64,000 nt of DNA from Pyropia yezoensis (Eukaryota > Rhodophyta > Bangiophyceae > Bangiales > Bangiaceae): contig CM020620.1 in the NCBI GenBank assembly GCA_009829735.1, positions 16,822,354-16,886,353 of the forward strand, given 5' to 3'. Made by a program: the position numbers and the translations under genes. The notes below the pieces were generated by a model, which had not been told where the DNA came from, did no database searches, and saw only the letters and a list, made by a program, of their open reading frames with translations. Below are positions 42,294-52,600 of this stretch, one piece after another; position 1 is the stretch's first letter; every line of letters starts with the position of its first letter.

Positions 42294-44408
42294 TCACGGG
42301 CAAGATGTGCGCTGTCTTAGCGTCTTGCAGTGTCCACCAGACCACGGGGCGCGCCTGTCGCCCCCGTCTCCGCCCGACGTACCCCGTCCATCGCACTGCC
42401 GGCCGCCGCCACCTGTTCCCCACCAGGAGCACCGCGTCGCGTCGTACAGGACGCCGCCGTCGACGACCCCCCTACCACCGCCACCGCCACCGCCACCGCC
42501 ACCGCCACCGCCACCGCCACCGCCACCGCCACCACCACCGTCGCCGACAGTGTCCACTGCAGCGAGTACGGGCCATACATCGACCCGCGTAGTCGCACGG
42601 GTGCGACGCATAGGCGGGACGGGAACACCACTGGGAGGACGCTTGGTCGTCCAGGCCCACCTCATACCAAACGGGCGCTTGAAAGGCCACACGTTGGTAC
42701 CCGTGAGACGACGAGCGGCCACCCACGCAATGTTGCGGGCCGCAACGTCGTCCCGATTGCGAATCACGGGCGGGTGTGGCGCTGGGTGACCGGGGCCTTG
42801 TGGGGCCGCGAGAGAGCACGTGTAGCAGCCCTTGGCCGCCCACTCGCTCAGCCGCCTCGGGTCGGCATAGACGGCGCGGTCCTCGACGGCACAGGCGGCC
42901 AGCGCGGCCGCGCGCCGCGCCACAGCAGCAGCACGGGCAGTGGCTCGGACGGCCGCCCGGTAGGCGTCGGGGTCTGGCCCTCGGCGCGTCACGTGGGTAG
43001 CAGAGGGGAGGGCCCGCTTTGGCCGCCCCCGACGCGACCCAGCCGCCATCCGCACACGCCGTGTCGACGGCAGAGGGCCGGCCGGCGGCCCATTCAGCTC
43101 TCTTGGAATCTTGGGGGGGGAGTTGCCCGTCGGGTAGATGAGCACCATCTTGTCGTGACACTCTGAGCACGCCTGGCTGGTGTTGAACTCGTCCTGGTCG
43201 ACAAACCAGCACAGCCGTCGGAGGTGGCGGCGGAGCCAGGCGTCCCCCCCGCGCACGCGCGCGGTGCCCATGGCCACGACGACCGCGCCGCCGCCACGGA
43301 CCTGGCGAAGGAGGCCGCCGGTCAGGTCCCGCGCCACCGAGGCAGCAAAGCGGCCGCGATGGATGGCCTTGCGCACACGCGCCGTCCGCAGGTGTCGCGT
43401 GGCTTGCGCGCCAAATCGCTGGCCGTACGCGGCCGTGTCGCGACGGGCGGCCCACTCGAGCGTTGCCTGCAGGTGCTTGCCGTCGTCGCCGGTACGCATC
43501 GTGCCGTGTGCTGCTGCCAAGTCGACGGGTGGTAGGTGGCCAGCGACGCCGCCTCCGTCACCCGCCGCCGCCGCCACCAGTCCCGCCACCGCCACCGCCA
43601 CCGGTCCCGCCTCAGTACCGCAGCGTGCCCGCCACTGCTTCCACGCACGGGCCAAAAAGTTACCGCCGCTGGCCTCGCGAAAGTGGGCGGCACTCAGGCT
43701 GTAGCGAAGGCCGGGGACGGGTGCCAGTCGACGACAGCCCTTGCGCCGGGGCAGCGCGTCCACCCGGTCCAGCAGCGGCGCGTCTGGGGTGGTGCCGCTG
43801 GCACTGTTGCCCGCCGCGGCAGTGGGGTCCACCAGCCACAGTGCCACCTCTTCCGCCTCGTGACGGGGCACAGTCCACCGGGACAGGCGCGTGCGACGCA
43901 GCACACGCCGCACCGAGGTGGCGAGCTGGGTGCGGCGGGCCCGTCGGATGGACGCCTGCGGCCCACGCCGCACGCGCCCGTGGCCACCGCCGGGGCTCGC
44001 CGTCTGGTAGGTCCTTGCCTCGGGGGGCGTCGTCCCACCCGCCGCCGCCGGAGCCACCGCCGCCGCATCATCGTCGCTCCCCTCGGGTGACGACCGCCGC
44101 GCTTGTCGCTTGGAACGGCCCCCCCCTGTCCCCGCCCCTGCAGCCGGGGCGCCCGCCGCCGCCCGCTTCCTAGACCCCCCCGGTGGGTGGCCCTCGGGCG
44201 TGGTTGCGGCTGCCGCCACCCCGTCTTGGACGCCCGCCCCACGCAGGAGCGCCACGGCCGCCCGGTTGAGCGCGTCCAAGCCCATGTGGCGGGACCACGC
44301 GGCGCGCATCGCGGCTACAGCGGGGCCGGCTGGGGGGTCTGCCGTCGCCACGCGCTCACCCGGTGTTGCCGACAGCACGGCAGACCGCCCCGGGTCTCCG
44401 CCGACCAT
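42294..44408 (-). CDS. Fanzor-like (eukaryotic TnpB/IS605 OrfB) nuclease, catalytic part
   Basis: 704 codons carrying the RuvC-like nuclease. Asp5 lies in VGGDPGRSAVL (RuvC-I). WFVDQDEFNTSQACSECHDK gives Glu407 and the first CxxC; KGCYTCS gives the second CxxC; NRDDVAARNIA gives Asp553 (RuvC-III). In TnpB the second acidic residue sits elsewhere; a Glu just before the TSQ-CxxC ribbon is the rearranged site described for Fanzors. Family knowledge: RNA-guided DNA nucleases spread with eukaryotic transposons. The segment between RuvC-I and the ribbon is long and Arg/Ala-rich. The last roughly 100 codons read through a GGTGGC repeat into poly-Gly and may not be native. The frame starts at the catalytic block itself, so the N-terminal half lies in the upstream frame (44409-45801). 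Confidence 0.75.
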   Translation of the reverse strand: MVGGDPGRSAVLSATPGERVATADPPAGPAVAAMRAAWSRHMGLDALNRAAVALLRGAGVQDGVAAAATTPEGHPPGGSRKRAAAGAPAAGAGTGGGRSKRQARRSSPEGSDDDAAAVAPAAAGGTTPPEARTYQTASPGGGHGRVRRGPQASIRRARRTQLATSVRRVLRRTRLSRWTVPRHEAEEVALWLVDPTAAAGNSASGTTPDAPLLDRVDALPRRKGCRRLAPVPGLRYSLSAAHFREASGGNFLARAWKQWRARCGTEAGPVAVAVAGLVAAAAGDGGGVAGHLPPVDLAAAHGTMRTGDDGKHLQATLEWAARRDTAAYGQRFGAQATRHLRTARVRKAIHRGRFAASVARDLTGGLLRQVRGGGAVVVAMGTARVRGGDAWLRRHLRRLCWFVDQDEFNTSQACSECHDKMVLIYPTGNSPPKIPRELNGPPAGPLPSTRRVRMAAGSRRGRPKRALPSATHVTRRGPDPDAYRAAVRATARAAAVARRAAALAACAVEDRAVYADPRRLSEWAAKGCYTCSLAAPQGPGHPAPHPPVIRNRDDVAARNIAWVAARRLTGTNVWPFKRPFGMRWAWTTKRPPSGVPVPPMRRTRATTRVDVWPVLAAVDTVGDGGGGGGGGGGGGGGGGGGGGGGRGVVDGGVLYDATRCSWWGTGGGGRQCDGRGTSGGDGGDRRAPWSGGHCKTLRQRTSCP

Positions 44409-45801
44409 CTGGAGCCCACCGGACGCGCGCCAACGGCAGTCCAGCCCGCTCGAGCTGCGTCAGTACCCCCGCCCGGGACGCAAAGCCTTTGCCGCCGCGG
44501 TCCCGCGCACGTCCACCGCCGTCCAGCTTCTTGGCCCAGGCCACCGCCCGCGCCTCGGCCTCTGCGGCCGTGTCGGGTCGAGACAGAAAAAACGTTACCG
44601 CCACGCCGTCGGTAGACAGCTGGGAGGCGGCCCGGTTGGCGCGGCCACCGACACCAGCCATGGCGGCCAGCACCGCTGCACCGCCCGTTCGCAGCTCTGG
44701 CCATGCCCGAAGACTGGGGTGGCCACGCACCCCCACGCCAACGGCGACCGAAACTACCCGCAACAGGGCGAGCATCTTGTCCGGCACCAGCGTGCCGTGC
44801 CCGTGGAGCACCGCTCGGGCGCCAGGGATGAGGGCGTACGGGCTCCCCACACCCACATTCAGGACGTGGAGGAGAAACGGCACGTACGCCCACCAGCGGC
44901 GCTTCTTCACAGGCGTTGCTGGAAAGAGGCCCGCCACAGAGGGTGGCATGGCCGCCCGCATGACGGCCACCCGTTGCGCCAGCGCCTGGACTAGGTGCTG
45001 GGGGACGCCGTCGAGGCCCCGCCGGCCCGGCGTTGCCTTGTCCGCGGTCCCCGCGCGGAAGCGCGCGGCCGCCCACCGCGTCAGCCGCCGCTCCGTGTCC
45101 CAGGCAGAGCCGCCCGCTGGAGCAGCCGTGGCAGCGGGGGGGGTGGCCAGCGCGTCCTTGGCCGCCTTGGCGCCCAGCTTGCGACACGCCGCGTCCACAC
45201 ACCGCCCGGCGTGGGTGGCCACGATGGTGGCGACGGGATCCCATCGTGCCGTGTTGTTGCTCGCTGGAAGATACCGGTCGCACGCAGCTGCCGTGACGGC
45301 CATCACTTGCGTCAGGGCGTAGGAGAGCGCCTCTGCCAGCAGCGGGTGGCTCGTCGTCACCACAGAGCGGGCGCGCGCCATCCGCGTGTTGGCCCGCCCC
45401 TTGCCACAGCCCGCACACACGGTGCCCGCCTGCAGGGGACTGCCAGACACACCCTCGCAGCCGCAGGCGTAGGCCAACCACAGCCAGACGGGCGCCCAGT
45501 TTGCGGGCACGGCCCCCGTCCAGTCGGCGTCGTCGGCGGCTGCGTCCGCGACGGTCGACACCAGGCGGCGCAATGCCACGTCGAGGATGCGGAGCATGAG
45601 GAAGCGGAGCTTGGTAGCCGCCCCAGAGAGGTCCTCCAGCTCTGCTTGCAGCGCCGTCTCCACCGCCGCGCACGTGTCGGCGTCGTCCTTGTCGTCCCCA
45701 AACACCGCCCTTGCCAGGACGCCCACCGGCACGGTACACGCCCGCGTCTGCCGTCCAGTGCTCTGAAGCGGGTCCTTGCAGTCGGGGTCGACGCCGCGGT
45801 C
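44409..45801 (-). CDS. Fanzor-like protein, N-terminal part in another frame
   Basis: Open from just after the stop at 45804-45802 down to 44356, where it ends shortly after overlapping the catalytic frame. Helical, Ala/Arg/Leu-rich sequence includes a CAGCGKG Cys pair, KKRRWWAYVPFLLHVLN, and STDGVAVTFFLSRPD. A TDG.AV.F.. block just before the RuvC-I Asp is what TnpB/Fanzor proteins show, so this is the front half of the same nuclease. The frame change to 44408 could be a 1-nt shift. Alternatively, removing 44466-44409 (58 nt, GTACTG...CTCCAG) as an intron joins the two frames exactly. The only early start is a GTG at 45732, which fits continuous translation from the zinc-knuckle frame upstream. 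Confidence 0.6.
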
Positions 45802-46521
45802 TTAGGCCGCTGGCACGCCCCCACAGTGCCGCTGCACCGGGCAGGCGGCGTCCCCGCTGCTGTGGCCCACTCCCAGGCAGTCGCGACACTTGGACGCGGC
45901 CGCCGCCGCCGCGGCCGGGACGGCGGCGGCAGCGGCAGCGGCGGTGGCAGCGGCCGCCGGCCCTGCACCAGCCGGGGCCTTGCAAGAGGTGACCTTGTGC
46001 CCGGACTCGCCACATCCGCTACACTTTTGCGTCCGCCCCTTGCGGGCGGGCGGTGCGTCAGTGGCAGCCTCGCGCCGGGGCAAGCCCGCGGCGGCCACGC
46101 CAATTAGCCCAGCGGCCGTCTTGGCGCGTGCGGCGAGCTCCACCTCGGCCTCGCTTGGCGCCGCCCGACCACCACAGTACACGCTGACCGCCTGTGCCGC
46201 GCCTGTGATGGCCGCGACGAGGTCCTCGCCAGCGCCGTCGAGGGGGCCCGCCGCCTCCTCATCCTTGGCCGCCTGCTGCAACTGCGCGACGGCGGCAGAC
46301 CAGTCGGCCGACGAGGCCGCGTCGCCCCCGTGGGGTGCAGACACGCCCTGCAGGCGGCTCAGGTTGGAGGCGAGCACCGCCCGCTTGAGCGTCACCACGT
46401 TGCGTGCGTCTTGAACGTACGCCTGCTCTTGTGCCGGGTCCCACTCCTCGTCTGAGGTGGTGTCGCCGTCCAGCCCGTCGACGCCAATGTCTTGGTCGCT
46501 GCCGTCGTCATCATCGTTCAT
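45802..46521 (-). CDS. CCHC zinc-knuckle frame preceding the Fanzor-like nuclease
   Basis: 239 residues from MNDDDDGSDQDIGVDGLDGD, an acidic start, through a helical Ala/Glu-rich middle (VTLKRAVLASNLSRLQGV) to two zinc knuckles: CSGCGESGHKVTSC, an exact CX2CX4HX4C, and CRDCLGVGHSSGDAAC, a variant with six residues before the last Cys. It stops at TAA 45804-45802 in the same frame as the following nuclease half. The stop may be a nonsense mutation. It may instead lie inside a 75-nt, in-frame GT-AG intron (GTGCAG...CTTCAG). Zinc knuckles bind nucleic acid; their position suggests a transposon-encoded N-terminal domain rather than a separate gene. The ATG at 46521 sits next to a long G-run (46535-46562). 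Confidence 0.6.
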   Translation of the reverse strand: MNDDDDGSDQDIGVDGLDGDTTSDEEWDPAQEQAYVQDARNVVTLKRAVLASNLSRLQGVSAPHGGDAASSADWSAAVAQLQQAAKDEEAAGPLDGAGEDLVAAITGAAQAVSVYCGGRAAPSEAEVELAARAKTAAGLIGVAAAGLPRREAATDAPPARKGRTQKCSGCGESGHKVTSCKAPAGAGPAAAATAAAAAAAVPAAAAAAASKCRDCLGVGHSSGDAACPVQRHCGGVPAA

Positions 46522-46806
46522 CGTGAATCCGGGGCGGGGGGGGGGGGGGGGGGGGGGGGGGGGTGGAGGCGGAAGAGCGGGTTGTGTGTGTGGGAACGAC
46601 TGTGAGGAGGGTGGGTGGGTGGGATTGTCGACGGTGGCTGATGGGGTCGGCAAAGATGGGGAACCACGGGGCACCACCTACCGCCCTATTTATCGTCTGG
46701 CAAGGCACCATCCGGGCCGGGGTCCTCACTCGCTGCCGTACGCGTGCTGTAGACGCTGGCGATGGGCTACACGGGCCGTCAGGATGCCGGCGGTCCAGGT
46801 CCTCCC

Positions 46807-46808
<2 letters not shown>

Positions 46809-46852
<44 letters not shown>

Positions 46853-46878
46853 CCCCCCCCCCCCCCCCCCCCGCCCCC
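46809..46878. repeat. Poly-C tract, about 70 bp
   Basis: Nearly pure C for about 70 bases with two or three single G/T interruptions. Such tracts can form G-quadruplex/i-motif structures and are error-prone in sequencing; exact length is unreliable. Confidence 0.85.
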
Positions 46879-47329
46879 CCCCTCTCCCCCCCGCCGCCCG
46901 CCCCCCGCCACCCCCAAACCGACGCTACCTCTCGGACAGGGGGCAGAGCGGAGGATGCTCGCACCGCCACGTGCCCCTGTGGGCTGTCGCGTGGCCTTAG
47001 CTCACCGCCCCGGAAATTAAAGATCCTTCTCATCGCCGAGGCACCCGTGGCCGACGGTGGCTGCCGTGAGAGTGTCCTGTGGCGCGGCGGCGGTGGTGGT
47101 GGAGGGGCTCGCGGTGGCGGTGGTGGGGCTGGCGGTGGTGGTGTGGCGGCGGCGGTGGTGGTGATGGGGTTGGCGGCCCAATTGCAGACCGCGCACAGAC
47201 GCTGTGCTCATGGCAGCCGCCAGTAGCACGACGGTGGGTGCGGGACGGAGTGCACCGCATGCACTGCGGCATTTGAGCCGACTGACACGCCAGCATCCGT
47301 GCAGCTCGCCCAACCATGGCGAGCGAGCG

Positions 47330-47362
<33 letters not shown>

Positions 47363-48143
47363 CTCCCGACGGCACGTATTGGGAGAGTGACAACCACCGT
47401 GCTGCGGGACAATAACAACACTGCAATTGAACCCACCCTCGGCACTGCCTGCTCGCCACGGTGCATGTGGGGCGGCGTGTTGGGACGCGGGCACCCAGCC
47501 TTTTGGTGCTTCCGGCAGGCCCCGTCCGTTTGCAATGCATTACGAGCACCGTTTGGGAAAAATGTCATCCTGGACGTCTTGGTGGGGGGGGAGGGGGGGC
47601 AGTCGTGTACCTCAAACCCACCGCTACAGACGGCATTGCCATGCTGCGAGCTCACCGCGCGGTGCCTCCAAATGGCCTGTCACCAGCACACGACACCGCG
47701 CGGGCCGCGTGGACCTACGGCTCTCGTCAGACCCGGGGGGCGCCGAGGGAAGCGACTGACCGGACCTGCCAGTGGCTGAACGTGCGGCCGACGGATGAGA
47801 GCACCCATCCCCGGACACCCCCGTCACCGTCCAATTCAACATCATCTCGCGCCGCCGCCCACATCCCCTCCCCTCCCGTTCGATCCGCGTCTGTGTCAGC
47901 CGGTGGTCGGAGATCTCAGATATCGAAATTCAATTCGCCCCCCCTCCCCCGCCCGTCGCCCTCTCTTTATGGTTTCCCCCCCCACCATGACGCAATCGGA
48001 AGACACTAATTCACGCGCCCACACAATAGAACAACTATGTGACCGCCCAGCTCGTTCCGTTATGCACCAAACGCGAGACGTCAGCTCTGGCGAACAATGT
48101 CTACAAAGATCCGAAGAGCGTTACGTACAGTCGGTACCCAATA

Positions 48144-48840
48144 TTATCCCAATATTATCCGTACGGCGAAAAACGAGATTCGTACGGATCGATTTGACAA
48201 CAGGCCACCCATCAAATCCAGGCCCTGGGCTGGACAATAGACAATACCTCGTGCTAGCACCCCCAGCGTAGCGGGTCTTAAACCGTGTATCTTTTTTTCC
48301 GTGCCGGCACGTGCGCGCACTGTCGAATGCTTGTTTGCAGGCCCCGCGGGCCCGGGCGTCGCCGCTTCTGCAAAGCCGTAAAATTTCACATTGTCAGCGG
48401 TGCACGCCTTGGCATCATGTAAAAAGCTGCAGGGCATGCACAATTTGAAGTGCGGCCCTGGTCGCGCAAAACACCGTGTGCCTGCAGCAACATTCACAAA
48501 CACGTGAATGCCGTGCCCGTCGCATGCATTGCATTGCGCGGTCACGTGAGGAAGCCTGCACAGCAGTGCAGCAGTGCAGCACCAGCGACTGACACCATTC
48601 GGGCACGTCATGAAACGTGGATATTGCTGCACAGACACGTACTCTCGGGTCACGGTCGCCTTGTGTGCGCCCCGCGGCACGCCCCTCTGGCGAAACGCAC
48701 ACAGGCCGTGGGAATGTAGGCCTTGCCGTCCTGATGACGGTCGTCGAGGAGAGAAAAAAAAAAAAAAAGAGTAGGAAGCACGGTCACAACGCGGCCGTGT
48801 GCGCTCTGCACGCGGAAATCGGGCTTTACGGGGCCCCTGG
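48144..48840 (-). other. Possible 3' part of a Cys-rich coding frame cut by the gap
   Basis: A minus-strand frame open from the N-run to a stop at 48144. Its middle has a varied, Cys/His-rich composition: QCNACDGHGIHVFVNVAAG, then KLCMPCSFLHDAKAC and VKFYGFAEAA. CxxC pairs suggest metal binding. I do not recognise a family. A second minus-strand frame overlaps (48415-48702), so the call is weak. It may be the tail of an element whose start lies in the gap. Confidence 0.25.
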
Positions 48841-49340
48841 NNNNNNNNNNNNNNNNNNNNNNNNNNNNNNNNNNNNNNNNNNNNNNNNNNNNNNNNNNNN
48901 NNNNNNNNNNNNNNNNNNNNNNNNNNNNNNNNNNNNNNNNNNNNNNNNNNNNNNNNNNNNNNNNNNNNNNNNNNNNNNNNNNNNNNNNNNNNNNNNNNNN
49001 NNNNNNNNNNNNNNNNNNNNNNNNNNNNNNNNNNNNNNNNNNNNNNNNNNNNNNNNNNNNNNNNNNNNNNNNNNNNNNNNNNNNNNNNNNNNNNNNNNNN
49101 NNNNNNNNNNNNNNNNNNNNNNNNNNNNNNNNNNNNNNNNNNNNNNNNNNNNNNNNNNNNNNNNNNNNNNNNNNNNNNNNNNNNNNNNNNNNNNNNNNNN
49201 NNNNNNNNNNNNNNNNNNNNNNNNNNNNNNNNNNNNNNNNNNNNNNNNNNNNNNNNNNNNNNNNNNNNNNNNNNNNNNNNNNNNNNNNNNNNNNNNNNNN
49301 NNNNNNNNNNNNNNNNNNNNNNNNNNNNNNNNNNNNNNNN
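48841..49340. other. Assembly gap, 500 N
   Basis: Exactly 500 unknown bases, a round number that may be a placeholder rather than a measured size. The right side resumes in the middle of gag (just before the CCHC knuckle) of a repetitive element, so the missing sequence should include that element's 5' LTR and most of gag. Confidence 0.95.
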
Positions 49341-49605
49341 GGAACGGACCATCGGTGTTGGAACTGCAACTCCGATGGTCACTGGGCATATGATTGCCCC
49401 AAGTTGAGTAAACGCAACCAACAACTTGTTAGGAATGCGAGTAAGAAGTCGGCTACGAACGAAGTACGTTCACGCCGCGAGGGTGGGTCTCGACCGGTCG
49501 TCGCGGTCGCCACACCCTCGGCGGGGAGGCGGACACGTCGTCCTCGGACTCGTCGTCTTCCTCCCCGCCCTCAGACTCGAAAGCCAAGTCCGCGGGAAAC
49601 GAATG
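49341..49605 (+). pseudogene. gag 3' end, copy 1, frameshifted
   Basis: It resumes from the gap at the CCHC knuckle (CWNCNSDGHWAYDC) and continues into a Ser/Arg-rich tail. One base is missing at about 49521 relative to copy 2, in GGCGGGGAGG versus GGCGGAGGAGG, which throws the last roughly 30 codons out of frame. The stop/start overlap with pol is still present as sequence at 49603. Confidence 0.85.
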
Positions 49606-52600
49606 ACCGTTGGGGCTGGTCGTCCGAAGCTCACAACGGCAGCCTCGGCCAAGTGGGCCAGGAGGACGAACCAACCGTGCCGGATACTGCGGCGACCTAA
49701 GGGAGTCCGCCCACCTCGGGTAGGACTCCCCAAGAACGTAAACCCACGTCGGGTCATCGCGGTGCTGACGGGTGAGAACTTTCAGGTGGCTGGACGGGTG
49801 CAACTTGCCCCCGGCCGCGCCTGTTGTGCCCGTATCGTGCTTGATACCGGGTCAGGAGCCTCCTTGATACGCAAGTCGCTATTACCAAAGGAGGTGAAGC
49901 TCCAACGCTGGAGGTCCAAGGCTGACCATATGATTGACATCAATGGTGGGGTACTTCCCATCGTTGGTGCCGTGACCCTACCAACTAGGTTGGGGGACCC
50001 ATGAGGTCGACGTGACCTATGGCGTAGTTGAGAATATATCGGTACCCCTGCTTCTGGGTACGCCTTATGTCGTAACACACGTGCCTTTGATCTGTGGCCC
50101 GAGTACTGGGTCAAGTTGATGAATGGGGAGACTATCCCCATCCTTGGTAAGGGAAAGTCTGTGGCTCCTGTGACAGTCTCACAGTCGAAGCCTGTTTGTT
50201 CGGTGAGGGAAGGGTTTACTGCTACCCTGCGTTTAGCCCGCAAAGTCACGTTGCCCCCCAACTCGGTGGCGCACGTTGATGTTGTAACTGATTTTACGGG
50301 GAACGGGTTGGTGCACCCTCACCCCCGTCTTGCTCGCAAGCACCAAGTGCATGTTGCCCTTGGCACGATGGACTCCAAAGCCGGAGTCCCGTGGAGGATC
50401 CAGGTGATGAACCTGAGTCCGACGCCCAAGTACTTCAAGTCGGGAGCCAAGTTCGGCTATATCGACCAACACGAGGGACCGGTAGTAGCGGTCACCCTCA
50501 ACGCGGGCGCAAGTAGCGACCCGAAAGTCCGGAAAGGAGAAGCATCAAGCCAAGTCGGCCACCTCTCCTCGGCCCCATGTGAACATGGAGGGTGTTCCCC
50601 CCACGTTGAGGGTTCAAGTTGAACGCCTCTTGGACCAATATCACAAGTTGTGGGATGGTCAATTGGGACTAATGAGAGCCACCCAACACCGGATCGAGTT
50701 GAAGCCCGGTGCACCCCCTATACGCCAACAACCGTATAGGGGAGGACCTCGTTCAAGGGCCCTCGTTAAGGAGCAAGTTGCTCGCATGGAGGCCCTCGAT
50801 GTGATCGAGGCCAGCAACGCCGAGTGGGCGAGTCCGGTGGTTATCGTCCCCAAAGTTGATGGGACCTTCCGGTTTTGTATCGACTACCGTAAGCTCAACG
50901 AGAGCACGGTGAAGGACAGTTATCCCCTACCTAGGATGGATGACTGTCTGGACTTTCTGGGGGAGGCAAACGTGTTCTCTACCCTGGACTGTAACGCGGG
51001 GTACTGGCAAATTCCCATTGCCCCGGAGGACAGGCATAAAACTACCTTTACCTGTCACTGTGGTACCTACCAGTGCAAACGCCTACCGTTTGGTCTGTGT
51101 AACGCGCCGGCAACTTTCCAGCGCGCTATGGACATGATTCTGGCCGGAGTACGGTGGCAGATCTGTCTTGTGTACCTAGACGATATCATTGTGTTCTCCC
51201 GAAGTCGGGAGGAACACATTGGCCATCTTGGCCAGGTGTTCAAGCTACTTGCTGACGCCGGTGTGTCACTGAAGGCGAGTAAGTGCCACCTCTTTACACA
51301 AGAGGTGGAGTACTTGGGACATGTTGTCCGTCCGGGGCGTCTCAGTGTTAACAAGAAGAACTTGAGGGCCATTCGTAAGGCTCAATACCCCCGGACCCAG
51401 ACCCAGATGAGGAGCTTCCTCGGGATGTGTAACGTGTACCGACGTTTCACCAAGGGCTTCGCCAAGGTGGCGAAGCCGTTGAATGAGCTAGTGAGCTCAA
51501 CGCTACCAAAGAACCTGCCTCCCCCAAGTCGGGTGGAGCTGGAATCCTTTGAGACTCTTCGGGACCTTCTGCTGAAGCCCCCCATCTTGGCAATTCCCAT
51601 GTTGGGAGGCCACTACATCCTGGATGTGGACGCTAGCTACGACCAACTTGGTTGTGTGTTGCTTCAGCAGCAGCCGGACAAGGAGTACTTGCCGGTGGGA
51701 TACTTTAGTAAGGGGCTGAACTCGGCCGAGAAGAACTACGGAGTCACCGAGTTGGAAGGACTCGCAGTGGTGTGGGCGGTGACGTCACTTCGTCACTACC
51801 TGGAGGGTGAGAAGTTCCTCATCCGCTGTGACCACCGCGCGTTGCAGTTCATCTTTAAGACGGACTGTACGAACACTCCTCTCAACCGGTGGAGGGTGCG
51901 ACTGGCACCCTTCAACTTTGACATTGAGTACCGACCTGGCAGGCAACATGCCCTTGCCGACGGCCTCTCTCGGGTACCTACCGAGGGGCTGGACACTAAC
52001 CCAGTCGATGAGGACATCCCCATTGTGGGGGTAGTCACGCGCTCGGGTCAGGCGTTGAACCCCGAGGCGCCAGGGAACAAGAAGTACTTGCCCCTGTCCC
52101 TGGACGAGGTGGTGAAGGCCCAGGCCGAGGATCCCTTCTGCAAGTCGCAGAGGGATATACTGGATACAGTGGTAGAGACGCGCTTCTTCCTGGGAGACGA
52201 TGGCCTCCTCATGAGGAGGGGGGTATTCCAGGGGACCGAACAACTTGTCGTCCCCGCATCCCTCAAGGACAGTATCCTTGAGAGGGAGCACAACGCTCCC
52301 ACGGGTGGACACCTGGGGTCTAGTAAACTGTACCAGACCCTGAGGACCAGGTACTACTGGCCGTCCATGGTGGTGGACATCTACAGTTGGGTGGCTGCCT
52401 GCACAAGTTGTGCACAGAATCGTCTGATGGAACGGCGGCCTACTACGGCTATGCTATTGTTCCCGGCCAAGGAGCCCTTCGCCGCGTTGGCGATGGACAT
52501 CCTTGGGCCACTGCCCGTGACCGAGGAGGGCAACCAGTACCTCCTGGTCATCTGTGACCGCTTCACGAAACTTACGCGAGCGATCCCACTGGCAGAGATC

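Larger units (their letters stand above)
46522..48840. other. Spacer between Fanzor-like locus and sequence gap
   Basis: 2.3 kb with no recognised gene. Homopolymers: G at about 46535-46562, C (with rare G interruptions) at about 46809-46878, C at about 47332-47361, and A at about 48755-48768. A (GGTGGC/GGTGGT)-rich patch lies at 47085-47165. From about 47920 the DNA is AT-richer, with CCAATATTATCCCAATATTATCC at 48138-48160 (a doubled CCAATATTAT word) and a 7-bp-arm hairpin around CCGTACG/CGTACGG at 48160-48188. Confidence 0.45.

Noticed and set aside
48617..49424. Open frames spanning the run of N
   Set aside because: They are only open because N cannot encode a stop; no real reading frame is shown.
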